Assembly: GCF_003285545.1 (NCBI RefSeq) | Contig: NZ_QLNV01000002.1 | Span: forward strand, 405,188 to 469,187 | DNA length: 64,000 nucleotides | Direction of reading: 5' to 3' | DNA from: Sinomicrobium soli | Lineage (GTDB): Bacteria; Bacteroidota; Bacteroidia; Flavobacteriales; Flavobacteriaceae | Shown here: piece by piece, positions 36,587 through 45,456 of the stretch | Position numbering within the stretch: the stretch's first letter is position 1 | How the letters are laid out: each line of letters starts with the position of its first letter | Made by a program: the position numbers and the translations under genes | The notes under the pieces: generated by a model | The model's input: the letters and a program-made list of their open reading frames with translations, nothing else | The model's database searches: none | Told to the model about the DNA's origin: nothing

Positions 36587-37922
36587 ATTTGTGTAATCTG
36601 CGGTACAACGCTGCCCGGGTGATCCCCAGCTCCCTGGCCGACCTGGAAATATTACCGTTATTCTTCTCAATGACTTTCAGGATGGTCGTCTTTTCCACAT
36701 CTTCCAGGTTATGGGTGTCCGGTACTTCCGGGCGCTGGTATTGTTCTATGGGCGAAAAGACAAGGTCGTCCCCGTACAAGACATCGTTGTCGGCCATAAT
36801 AACGGCCCGTTCCAGGGCATACTGTAATTCCCGTACATTCCCGGGAAAACGGTATTCCTTCAGTCTGTTGATAAAGCTACTGTCCATTTCAAAGGGCTCC
36901 TTCATATATTTTTCGGCGTAGACCTGTATAAAATGTTCCGCCAGCATACGGATGTCCTTTCCCCTGTCCCTCAACGGGGGCACTGTGATCTCCACGGTAT
37001 TGACACGATAGACAAGATCCTTGCGAAACCTGCTTTCGTCGGCCAGTGCAGGCAGGCCCGTATTGGTAGCGCATATCAACCTGATGTCTACCGGTATCTG
37101 TTCGTTGCTTCCGAGGGGAGTGATATACCGGTTCTGCAATACGGTAAGCAGGCGTGCCTGCTGCTGCAGGCTGATATTCCCGATCTCATCCAGGAAAAGC
37201 GTCCCGCCCGAGGCAGCTTCAAAACGTCCCATACGGTCTTCACGGGCATCGGTAAACGCCCCCTTACGGTGCCCGAAAAGCTCGCTCTCGAACAGCGTGG
37301 GCGTCAACGCCCCCAGGTCTACCTTTACAAATGGTTTGTCTTTCCGGAGGGAATTATCGTGTAATGCCCTTGCGATAAGGTCCTTGCCCGTACCGTTCTC
37401 CCCGAGGATCAGTACATTGGCATCGGTGGGGGCTACCTTGCGGAGTTTTACGAAAACGTCTTTCATCACTTCGCTTTCCCCGAGGATCCTTCCTTCCGAT
37501 ACCCCCGGGGGCCTTACTCCCTTCTTACGCGATTTTTTTCTGTCCAGCACATCCTGTACGGCCCGGACGATCTTTTCGTTCTTCCAGGGTTTTACCAGGA
37601 AATCGGACGCCCCTTCCTTCAGCGAGCGTATGGCCAGGTCTATGGCACCATAGGCCGTAATAAGGATAACATCCGCCTTGTCATCGGTTTCCCTGATCCT
37701 GCGGAGCCAGAAAAGCCCCTCGTTCCCGGTATTGACCAAACCGTTGAAATTCATGTCGAGAATAATGATATCGAATTTCGACCGGCGGAGCAGAGACAGG
37801 ATATGGTCGGGTTTCTTTTCGGTGACCACTTCCTTTACCTTCGACTTGAACAACAACCGCATGGCGGTCAATACGTCGGCATCGTCATCTACAATTAATA
37901 TACGGGCGTCTTTTAATTTCAT
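36576..37922 (-). CDS. NtrC-family sigma-54-dependent response regulator
   Basis: A 448-residue regulator in three parts: receiver domain (Asp12-14 pocket, phospho-acceptor Asp56 in IIILDMNFN), AAA+ sigma-54 interaction domain (Walker A GENGTGKD, Walker B GGTLFLDEIGN, RFRKDLVYRVN), and a Fis-type helix-turn-helix at the end (NISRSARELGITRAALYRRL). The sigma-54 contact loop reads GAFTDA instead of the canonical GAFTGA; as I recall this is common in Bacteroidota. It is divergent from the ABC exporter genes, and paired repeats in the shared upstream region are candidate binding sites, so the exporter is its likely target. Confidence 0.94.
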   Translation of the reverse strand: MKLKDARILIVDDDADVLTAMRLLFKSKVKEVVTEKKPDHILSLLRRSKFDIIILDMNFNGLVNTGNEGLFWLRRIRETDDKADVILITAYGAIDLAIRSLKEGASDFLVKPWKNEKIVRAVQDVLDRKKSRKKGVRPPGVSEGRILGESEVMKDVFVKLRKVAPTDANVLILGENGTGKDLIARALHDNSLRKDKPFVKVDLGALTPTLFESELFGHRKGAFTDAREDRMGRFEAASGGTLFLDEIGNISLQQQARLLTVLQNRYITPLGSNEQIPVDIRLICATNTGLPALADESRFRKDLVYRVNTVEITVPPLRDRGKDIRMLAEHFIQVYAEKYMKEPFEMDSSFINRLKEYRFPGNVRELQYALERAVIMADNDVLYGDDLVFSPIEQYQRPEVPDTHNLEDVEKTTILKVIEKNNGNISRSARELGITRAALYRRLHKYDL

Positions 37923-38022
37923 GCGTTATGTTTACCGGCTGTAACATCCAGCCCATGATTACAATAATACAACTTAATATCCTTTTCAGGAAAAACTCCT
38001 TCGTTCAATTTCCCAAAACACA

Positions 38023-38061
38023 AAAGTGTACCGGCACCGTACATAAAGTGTACTGAAACCG
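38023..38061 (+). promoter_or_regulatory. Candidate regulator binding sites (17-nt direct repeats)
   Basis: Two 17-nt copies, each AAAGTGTAC then a variable core and ACCG (38023-38039 and 38045-38061), match at 14 of 17 positions and are spaced by 22 bp, two helical turns. The first also forms the dyad TGTAC-N7-GTACA. They lie about 100 bp upstream of the adaptor start, a usual distance for an NtrC-type activator. Confidence 0.5.
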
Positions 38062-38118
38062 GACATATTCATCTCTTCAACAAGAAATAAAAAGCTAACA
38101 ATCAACACTATACAACAA

Positions 38119-38134
38119 TGGCACGATAATGCCA
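38119..38134 (+). promoter_or_regulatory. TGGCA-N6-TGCCA dyad, possible degenerate sigma-54 promoter
   Basis: The sequence TGGCACGATAATGCCA is a perfect dyad and resembles a sigma-54 -24/-12 element, with GG and GC separated by 9 bp instead of the required 10. If it is a promoter, transcription would begin near 38144 and the adaptor would have to start at 38160. It may instead be a third regulator site. Confidence 0.3.
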
Positions 38135-38159
38135 GGATACTATGGCAAATTGTACTTTT

Positions 38160-39410
38160 ATGGACATTCCGATCGAGAAAAAACGCTTTACCCCTACCCG
38201 CATTGCCATGATGGCCGGGGGTGTTTTATTGATTTCTCTTATTATCTTTATGATCGTTTCTTCCACGGGAGGGTCCAGGCTGAATGTGGACACCGAACGC
38301 CTTAGCATTAACGAGGTAAAACAGGGGGTATTCCAGGAAAATATTCCGGTAAACGGTATTGTACTCCCCATAACTACCATTTACCTCGACGCCGTGGAAG
38401 GAGGACGTGTAGAAGAAAAATTTGTGGAAGACGGTACGGTCATGAAAGCCGGCGACCCTATCCTGAGGTTGTCGAACACCGACCTGGAACTGAGCCTGGT
38501 AAACCAGGAAACGGCAGTGTATAACCTGCTTACGCAGATGCAGATACAACAGAATGCGGCAAGGCAGAACACCATCAACAGGCTCAACCAGCTCACCGAT
38601 GTGGAAAACAGCCTGGTGGAGGCCAAACGGGTTTATACACTGAACAGGCGCCTGTACGAACAGCAGGCCCTGGGCAAACAGGAACTTATGGAGGCAGAGA
38701 ACAATTACAAATACCAGCAGGAACGCATGAAACTGGCTAAAGAAGTGGTAAAACAGGACTCCATTGCTTCGGGCCAGGAGCTGGAACAGGCCGAAAGCTC
38801 GTATAACCGGACCCGGAATGCCCTGGAACTCATGCGGAAAAAAGTAGGTGACCTGGTGGTAAGGGCCCCGGTAGACGGACAACTCACCTCCCTCGATGCA
38901 GAAATAGGACAGTCCAAAACCAAGGGGGAACGACTGGGGCAGATCGACGTCCTGAGCGGATATAAGATCAGGGCCGATATCGATGAACATTATATTTCCA
39001 GGATATACAACGGGCAAACAGGTACCTTTACGTTTAAAAACAGGGAATTTCAACTGGTGATCAAAAAAGTATTTACCCAGGTGACCGGCGGACGCTTCCA
39101 GGTAGATATGCATTTTGAAGGAGAGGTCCCCGAAGGCATCCGTCGCGGACAGACCTTGCAGATACGCCTCGCCCTGAGCCAGGAAAAAGAAGCCCTGCTG
39201 CTGGCCAAAGGCGGATTCTTTCAGGAAACGGGCGGCAACTGGGTGTTTAAAGTCAGTGAAGACGGAAAAAGCGCCTACCGCCAGGAAATACGGCTGGGAA
39301 GCCAGAATACCGAATATTATGAAGTACTCGAAGGACTGCATCCGGGAGACCGGGTCATCACTTCCGGGTATGATAACTTCGGGGATATACAGGAGCTGGT
39401 TTTGAAATGA
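38160..39410 (+). CDS. HlyD/MacA-type periplasmic adaptor of the ABC export island
   Basis: A 416-residue adaptor (422 if the ATG at 38142 is used; MDIPIEKKRF at 38160 looks like the natural start). One membrane helix (GGVLLISLIIFMIVSSTGG) leads into a lipoyl half (NGIVLPITTIYLDAVEGGRV), a coiled-coil hairpin of about 130 residues (EQQALGKQELMEAENNYKY) and the second lipoyl half (LVVRAPVDGQLTSLDAEIG). Beta-barrel and membrane-proximal domains complete it (GETGGNW..., LHPGDRVITSGYDNFGDI). It would connect the FtsX/MacB-type permeases to the TolC protein at 51333. It is the first gene after the divergent regulator region. Confidence 0.92.
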   Translation: MDIPIEKKRFTPTRIAMMAGGVLLISLIIFMIVSSTGGSRLNVDTERLSINEVKQGVFQENIPVNGIVLPITTIYLDAVEGGRVEEKFVEDGTVMKAGDPILRLSNTDLELSLVNQETAVYNLLTQMQIQQNAARQNTINRLNQLTDVENSLVEAKRVYTLNRRLYEQQALGKQELMEAENNYKYQQERMKLAKEVVKQDSIASGQELEQAESSYNRTRNALELMRKKVGDLVVRAPVDGQLTSLDAEIGQSKTKGERLGQIDVLSGYKIRADIDEHYISRIYNGQTGTFTFKNREFQLVIKKVFTQVTGGRFQVDMHFEGEVPEGIRRGQTLQIRLALSQEKEALLLAKGGFFQETGGNWVFKVSEDGKSAYRQEIRLGSQNTEYYEVLEGLHPGDRVITSGYDNFGDIQELVLK

Positions 39411-39492
39411 AATATAGCGTACGAAGCTCGAAGCACGGAAAATTTTTCTTCGTACTTCGGATTCCGGGCTTACGACTAAAACAACAACATCA

Positions 39493-40173
39493 ATGATAAA
39501 AATAACCGACTTAGAAAAGTACTACCGTACGGAGGAAGTACAAACCGTAGCGCTAAACAAGCTTTCTTTTGATGTCAGGGAAGGAGAATTTGTCGCTATC
39601 ATGGGGCCTTCAGGTTGCGGGAAATCCACCCTGCTGAATATTCTCGGTTTGCTGGACGACCCGGACGGGGGCAGTTTTATATTTAACGGTATCGAGGTAT
39701 CCGGGTTTAACGAACGCAAAAGGGCCAACCTGCGCAAACACAATATCGGTTTCGTATTCCAGAGCTTTAACCTTATCGACGAGCTTACCGTTTACGAAAA
39801 TGTGGAACTGCCCCTTATCTATACCGGGGTGAAGGCCGGTGAACGTAAGGAAAGGGTACAGCAGGTACTGGAAAAAATGCAGATCATGCACCGCAGGAAC
39901 CACTTCCCGCAACAGCTGTCGGGCGGACAGCAACAGCGGGTGGCCGTGGCACGGGCCGTAGTGAACAACCCCAAACTCATCCTCGCCGATGAGCCTACGG
40001 GAAATCTCGACAGTTCCAACGGTAATGAGGTGATGGACCTCCTTACGGAACTCAACCAGCAGGGAACTACTATTGTCATGGTAACCCATAGTGAACACGA
40101 TGCCAAATTCAGTCATCGTATCATCAGGATGCTGGACGGACAGAAGGTTACGGAGAACATCCTGGCAGGATAA
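39493..40173 (+). CDS. ABC transporter ATP-binding protein, LolD/MacB type (first copy)
   Basis: A 226-residue ATPase with every motif intact: Walker A GPSGCGKST, Q-loop [21 protein letters not shown]-loop LSGGQQQRVAVARA, Walker [15 protein letters not shown] with a normal D-loop, and the H-loop MVTHSEHD. It belongs to the group that powers FtsX/MacB mechanotransmission exporters. It follows the adaptor by 82 bp and precedes the first of four permeases. A second, less canonical ATPase closes the permease array at 50564. Confidence 0.95.
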   Translation: MIKITDLEKYYRTEEVQTVALNKLSFDVREGEFVAIMGPSGCGKSTLLNILGLLDDPDGGSFIFNGIEVSGFNERKRANLRKHNIGFVFQSFNLIDELTVYENVELPLIYTGVKAGERKERVQQVLEKMQIMHRRNHFPQQLSGGQQQRVAVARAVVNNPKLILADEPTGNLDSSNGNEVMDLLTELNQQGTTIVMVTHSEHDAKFSHRIIRMLDGQKVTENILAG

Positions 40174-40290
40174 AAGCATAAGACCCTTTTTACAACCAAA
40201 TGATAGTTTAGTTTAGTTAACAGGGGTTTATGTTGTCCGGACATCCGGTTACCCGCACAATAACCGGGTGATCCGGCAACTATATCACGG

Positions 40291-40374
40291 GTATGGTACC
40301 GGGACAGGCACCACGGTCGGGATGACAGTCTGCCCCAAACTAAAAAACTAACAACTAAGAACTAAAAAACTAAT
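40291..40374 (+). repeat. Permease-array repeat, copy 1 (partial)
   Basis: It has the GGGACAGGCACCACGGTCGG block, then GATGACAGTCTGCCCC, then the run AACTAAAAAACTAACAACT ending at the permease start codon. The upstream third of the longer copies is missing. Confidence 0.75.
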
Positions 40375-42753
40375 ATGATACGGAACTATCTTAAAATAGC
40401 ATGGAGGAACCTGTGGAACAGTAAATATTATACTGCTATGGGCATTCTCGGTCTTGCCACAGGCCTATCAACCGGGATTTTTATCCTTCTCTGGGTACAG
40501 TCGGAACTCCGCTATAATGCCTTCGATCAGTCTGCTGGCCAGATATATCACGTAGGCAGTGATATGAGCTCGGGAGACGATTATACCGTATGGAGCACAA
40601 CCCCCGGTCCGGTTGCCTTCCATGCGACGAAAGATGTTCCGGGAATAGTACATGCCGTACGGGTGCGAACAAACTGGAATTATTCGGTATACTCCTTCGA
40701 CAATAACCATTTCGAAAAAGAAACCGCGGCTTATACGGATCCCGATTTTTTTGCCTTGTTTCAAACCCGTTTTCTACATGGAAACCCGGAACAGCCATTC
40801 AAGGGAAACAAGTCTGTCGTTATCACCAAATCGGCAGCAACCAGATTTTTCGGTTCGCAAAACCCCATAGGAAAAATGATCACCGGGGATTATAAAGACA
40901 CTTATACAGTCACCGGGGTCATAGAAGACCTGCCTACAGACAGCAGCCTCGACTACCATATCTTTTTCCCGGTTTCCCTTATGGATCAATTCTATGTAAA
41001 CAGCACCTACTGGAATTCCAAAGACAGCGATTGGGGCAATTTTAATTATGAGACCTATCTCCAACTCGCTCCTGGTATTTCTCCGGCAACCATAGAAAGT
41101 AAGCTTACGGACATCCAGCAGAAAAACGACCCCAATGCCACTCCCCTGTTTTCCGGGAAGGCATACCACCTGCAACCCGTGTCGGAGATGAATCTGTATG
41201 ATGCCAACGGTGCCCCCTCAGGGATCCAAACTGTAAGAATATTTATTGTAGCTCTCTTCCTCATACTGCTTATTGCGAGTATCAATTACATCAATATCTC
41301 TACCGCACGAGCCATGAAAAGAGCCAAAGAAGTGAGCATACGTAAAATTATAGGTGCAGGAAAAAAACAACTGTTTTTCCAGTTTATTACGGAGTCCGTA
41401 CTCTTTTTTGGGCTATCCGGCTTATTGGCACTCGGATGCATATTGCTGCTGCGTCCCTATTTTGACGAAATCTCCGGAAAAGAATTGCAAATTTCCCTGT
41501 TCAATAAGGAATTATGGAAAGTATTGTTTTATACTTTTGCCGCTACCCTTCTGGTATCATCCATATACCCTGCCCTGTTTTTAACCTCCTTCCGTCCGCT
41601 ACAGGCTATCAAAGGAAAAATACTTCCAGGAGCGAGGACTACTTCCTTCCGCAAGGTATTGGTCACCGTACAATTTGTTTTTTCCATCATTCTTATCAGC
41701 GGCACCCTTATCATAGGAAAACAATTAAAATACATGAAAAGTAAAGACCCCGGGTATAACCGGTCGCAAATCCTTACGTTCTATCTCCAGGGAGAAATGT
41801 CCAGACATTCTGCTGCCATAAAAAACCAGGTCGAAAATATGCCCGGAGTAAAAGGGGTTTCCTTTTCCAGCAATTATATTCTCAACAATGGCAATACCAC
41901 AGGCGATACCGATTGGGACGGAAAAAAACCCCAGTCCGATTTTATTGTAAACCCTTTCGGTATGGATGCCAATTTTATTCCACTGATGCAAATGGAGCTC
42001 GTTGCCGGACAAAATTTCACTGGCACCCCTTCCGATTCTACACATTATATTCTAAACGAAACAGCTGTAAAACTGGCCGGAATAAAAGATCCTGTCGGGA
42101 AACGCTTTAGCCTTTGGGAAACCGAGGGTATTATTATCGGGGTAATTAAAGACTTCAACTATACTTCCATGAAACATAAAATTGGACCATCCGTAATATA
42201 TTACGCCCCCGATGCCTCCCGTATATACATTAAAATCAACGGCAGGGAAGCAAAAGATGCCATAGCCGGCCTTCAAAAGATATGGAATAATTACAATTCG
42301 GGATTCTCTTTTAATTACTCCTTTCTGGACGATGCCTTTGACAAAATGTACCGGAGTGAAATTCGCACTGCTAAAATCTTTAACATCTTTTCGGTCATTG
42401 CCATCTTTGTTTCCTGCCTGGGACTGTTTGCGCTTACCACATATACCACACAAATGAAACGTGGAGAAATTGGGGTACGCAAGGTTCTCGGAGCCTCGGT
42501 ATTCCAAATTACCCGCTATCTCACCACCGGGTTTCTGAAACTCGTGGTGCTCTCCGGAATCATAGCCATTCCCCTGGCCTGGTACCTGATGCAGTGGTGG
42601 CTCCAAAGCTTTGCATATAAAGCTGCCATAGGCTGGTATTTATACGCCATGGCAATAATCTTAGTAATACTCGTAGCTGCCATCACCATGAGTTTCCAGA
42701 CCGTTAAAGCAGCAATGGAAAACCCAACCAAAAGCCTGAGGGAACAAGGATAA
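40375..42753 (+). CDS. FtsX/MacB-type ABC permease, array copy 1
   Basis: A 792-residue permease. A cytoplasmic start shared by the whole array (MIRNYLKIAWRNLWNSKYY) precedes the first helix, then a MacB-type periplasmic domain (about 45-285), three helices with the FtsX core (TARAMKRAKEVSIRKIIGAG), a second helix-plus-periplasmic unit and a second FtsX core near the end (GEIGVRKVLGASVFQITRYL). This eight-helix double-FtsX form is the common Bacteroidota type. Such proteins do not move substrate through themselves but drive periplasmic machinery or lipid/peptide release. It ends in NPTKSLREQG. Confidence 0.93.
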   Translation: MIRNYLKIAWRNLWNSKYYTAMGILGLATGLSTGIFILLWVQSELRYNAFDQSAGQIYHVGSDMSSGDDYTVWSTTPGPVAFHATKDVPGIVHAVRVRTNWNYSVYSFDNNHFEKETAAYTDPDFFALFQTRFLHGNPEQPFKGNKSVVITKSAATRFFGSQNPIGKMITGDYKDTYTVTGVIEDLPTDSSLDYHIFFPVSLMDQFYVNSTYWNSKDSDWGNFNYETYLQLAPGISPATIESKLTDIQQKNDPNATPLFSGKAYHLQPVSEMNLYDANGAPSGIQTVRIFIVALFLILLIASINYINISTARAMKRAKEVSIRKIIGAGKKQLFFQFITESVLFFGLSGLLALGCILLLRPYFDEISGKELQISLFNKELWKVLFYTFAATLLVSSIYPALFLTSFRPLQAIKGKILPGARTTSFRKVLVTVQFVFSIILISGTLIIGKQLKYMKSKDPGYNRSQILTFYLQGEMSRHSAAIKNQVENMPGVKGVSFSSNYILNNGNTTGDTDWDGKKPQSDFIVNPFGMDANFIPLMQMELVAGQNFTGTPSDSTHYILNETAVKLAGIKDPVGKRFSLWETEGIIIGVIKDFNYTSMKHKIGPSVIYYAPDASRIYIKINGREAKDAIAGLQKIWNNYNSGFSFNYSFLDDAFDKMYRSEIRTAKIFNIFSVIAIFVSCLGLFALTTYTTQMKRGEIGVRKVLGASVFQITRYLTTGFLKLVVLSGIIAIPLAWYLMQWWLQSFAYKAAIGWYLYAMAIILVILVAAITMSFQTVKAAMENPTKSLREQG

Positions 42754-42844
42754 GTAATGAATCACTAAGAACGGAGTAAAGATGAAAAAGAGTTACAGGT
42801 TGTTTCACAAGGATGTAAGAAGAAACACAGAGGTTCACGAAGAA

Positions 42845-42904
42845 GACCGGGATCACAGTCCGCCCCAAACTAAAAAACCAACAACTAAGAACTAAATAAC
42901 TAAT
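42845..42904 (+). repeat. Permease-array repeat, copy 2 (short)
   Basis: Only the last third of the repeat is kept: CAGTCCGCCCCAAACTAAAA and the following AACTAAGAACTAAATAACT run up to the start codon. The preceding part of the gap (42754-42844) is unrelated. Confidence 0.75.
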
Positions 42905-45292
42905 ATGATACGGAACTATTTTAAAATAGCATTCAGGAATTTATGGCGACATCGCAGTTTTGCCATGCTGAATATCGGTGGACTGGCCATTGGCATGACC
43001 GCCGGGTTCCTGATATTTCTTTACGTTTCTTTCGAACTTGAATATGATGATTTTCATACTAAAGGCAACCGTATCTACCGGGTAATCACGGATGTAAAAA
43101 CGCCGACGGAAACCATGACGGTTTCGAATACTTCCTGGGCTTTTGCACCTCACCTGGAACGGGAATTCCCGGAAATAGAATCTGCCGTACGGATCAACTA
43201 CCTGAGTATGCTGGTGCAGCACGGAGAAAAAAAATACAATGAGGATCAATCTTTTGCCGCTGATTCCGCCTTCTTCAAAATTTTTGATTTCAAACTGTTA
43301 AAGGGAAATAAAAACACCTGTTTACAGGCTCCTTTCAGCCTTGTATTATCAGAAACCGCAGCACAGAAATACTTTGGGGATCAGGATCCAATGGGAAAAA
43401 CTTTGAAAATACTTGAAGAAGGCTATCCGGTCAGGATCACCGGAATCATGGAAGACATCCCGGAGAATTCACATATTAAGGGAAATATGGTCCTATCCAT
43501 GACTACCTTTACACAAAGTATTGACAAAGATGATGATCCGGACAATGAATGGGGTAATTTTGTTCCTTCCGCATATGTTTTACTGCGAAAAGGAACCATA
43601 GCTTCCGCTCTGGAAAAAAAATTTTCAGGTTTTATAGATAAGAAAGTCGGGCAGAGTCTCAGTATAGATCAAATGAGCTACTCTCTTTTTCTCGAGCCCC
43701 TGGACAAAATACACTTGTGGTCAGACCGCGGTAGTAATGACAAGGGCAATATCAACAATATATACGTATTCTCCGTCATAGCTGTTTTTATTCTTCTGAT
43801 AGCGTGCATAAATTTTGTCAATCTCACCACGGCAAGATCAGTAGAAAGGGCCAGGGAGGTGGGAATACGAAAAGTTATTGGCGCAAAAAGATCACAACTG
43901 GTAATGCAGTTTGTTGGTGAGTCTCTGATTATAAGCATCCTGGCTTTTTTCATTACATTAGTCTCTACAAGATTATCATTACCTTATTTCAATCAGTTAG
44001 CCGGAAAAAATATGGATACCCATTTTACTTTTTCCGTATCTCACATATTTACTCTTCTTTGTGTTGCTCTCTTTATAGGTATTCTTTCGGGTATATATCC
44101 CGCTTTTATATTATCTGCTTATAGGGCTTCCAGAGTGCTCAAGGGAAAATTCTCAGGCAGTTCACGGGGCATTTTATTACGCAAAGGCTTGGTTATCTCC
44201 CAGTTTGTCATTGCAATCGGGTTGATTATCGGTACTATTGTTGTTCATCACCAGATGCATTTTATGCAAAGCCGGGATATCGGTTTTAACAAGAACCAGG
44301 TCCTTGTTATGAACACAGGAGTAAACCACGCCCAGAAAGCCTTTAAACAAAATCTGGAAAGTATACCCGGCATAGCCTCCGTATCACTTACATCGGCTTT
44401 TCCAGGATGGAGCAACAATATAGCCTATTCACAAATAGAAAACAATAACGGAGATTTTCAAAAGGCTAATATTGGCATCTATTTTGTTGATTTTAAGTTC
44501 ATAAGACAATTCGAACTTAAAATTATTGCAGGACGCCCCTTTTCGGAAAAATTTGCTACTGATACTACCCAGGCCATTATTTTAAACGAAAAGGCCGTAA
44601 AGTCCCTGGGGTATAACAAGCCCGAAAATGTTATAGGAAAACGATTTGAACAATGGGGACGGGAAGGGGAAGTAATCGGGGTTATAAAAGATTTTAACTT
44701 TACCTCCCTGCAGAATGAGATCAGTCCGCTCAGTCTCAGAATAGAGCCTTCCAGAACTAATTTCATGGCAGCCCTTATAAATTCGGAAGATATACCTGCG
44801 ACTATAAAAAAAATAGAGGACAAATGGGATGTATTTCTCCCCCAAAAGCCATTTACGTATTTCTTCCTGGATGAATATTTCGACCGGCAATACCGAAGTG
44901 AAATACGTTTCGGAAGATTGTTTCTCAGCTTTTCCATCCTGGCTATTTTTATCTCCTGTCTCGGGCTGCTGGGACTGGTTTCCTACAGCACCCTTCAAAG
45001 AAAACGTGAAATAGGTATCCGAAAGGTTGTGGGAGCATCGGTAACCGGGATTGTCAATCTGCTTTCTTTACAATTTGTAAAACTCGTGGCAATCGCCTTT
45101 CTGATTGCCTCTCCGCTGATAGGACTGGTAATGCATTACTGGCTGAATAATTTCGCCTACAGAATATCCATGGAATGGTGGGTATTTGCTGCCGGAGGTA
45201 TCATAGCCCTGTTTATTGCCTTGGTCACCGTAAGTTTTCAGGCCGTTAAAGCGGCTATGGCCAACCCGGTGAAATCGTTAAAAACGGAGTGA
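42905..45292 (+). CDS. FtsX/MacB-type ABC permease, array copy 2
   Basis: A 795-residue double-FtsX permease with the shared start (MIRNYFKIAFRNLWRHRSFA) and the first core TTARSVERAREVGIRKVIGA, the second core KREIGIRKVVGASVTGIVNL, and the shared tail NPVKSLKTE. Eight helices and two periplasmic domains are expected. The coding sequence is visibly richer in A and T than its neighbours, notably between about 43.9 and 44.9 kb, which suggests a separate origin or age within the array. It would use one or both nearby ATPases. Confidence 0.93.
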   Translation: MIRNYFKIAFRNLWRHRSFAMLNIGGLAIGMTAGFLIFLYVSFELEYDDFHTKGNRIYRVITDVKTPTETMTVSNTSWAFAPHLEREFPEIESAVRINYLSMLVQHGEKKYNEDQSFAADSAFFKIFDFKLLKGNKNTCLQAPFSLVLSETAAQKYFGDQDPMGKTLKILEEGYPVRITGIMEDIPENSHIKGNMVLSMTTFTQSIDKDDDPDNEWGNFVPSAYVLLRKGTIASALEKKFSGFIDKKVGQSLSIDQMSYSLFLEPLDKIHLWSDRGSNDKGNINNIYVFSVIAVFILLIACINFVNLTTARSVERAREVGIRKVIGAKRSQLVMQFVGESLIISILAFFITLVSTRLSLPYFNQLAGKNMDTHFTFSVSHIFTLLCVALFIGILSGIYPAFILSAYRASRVLKGKFSGSSRGILLRKGLVISQFVIAIGLIIGTIVVHHQMHFMQSRDIGFNKNQVLVMNTGVNHAQKAFKQNLESIPGIASVSLTSAFPGWSNNIAYSQIENNNGDFQKANIGIYFVDFKFIRQFELKIIAGRPFSEKFATDTTQAIILNEKAVKSLGYNKPENVIGKRFEQWGREGEVIGVIKDFNFTSLQNEISPLSLRIEPSRTNFMAALINSEDIPATIKKIEDKWDVFLPQKPFTYFFLDEYFDRQYRSEIRFGRLFLSFSILAIFISCLGLLGLVSYSTLQRKREIGIRKVVGASVTGIVNLLSLQFVKLVAIAFLIASPLIGLVMHYWLNNFAYRISMEWWVFAAGGIIALFIALVTVSFQAVKAAMANPVKSLKTE

Positions 45293-45456
45293 TGGGGTTC
45301 GGTAGTTACTGGATACAGGTTACAGCCGGTGGTTTCAACAGCACAAAGGAAGCTCCGGAGATTCCTCCCCCGACCAAGGGCCGGGACAGGCACTACGGTC
45401 AGGATAACAGTCCGCCCCAAACCAAAAAACCAACAACTAAGAACTAAAAAACTATT
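45293..45456 (+). repeat. Permease-array repeat, copy 3 (164 bp, near-identical to copy 4)
   Basis: This gap and the one at 47857-48020 are both exactly 164 bp and differ at about four positions. The repeat holds a GGTTACAGCC block, TTCAACAGCACAAAGGAAGC, a CGGAGATTCC block, GGGCCGGGACAGGC and the AACTAAGAACTAA run. Similarity extends into the first codons of the next gene. Confidence 0.9.

Noticed and set aside
38119..38134. Sigma-54 promoter assigned with confidence
   Set aside because: The GG and GC elements are 9 bp apart, whereas sigma-54 promoters need 10, so it is kept only as a possibility.
38226..39341. 371-codon open frame opposite the adaptor gene
   Set aside because: The adaptor shows lipoyl and coiled-coil structure; the opposite frame is its shadow.
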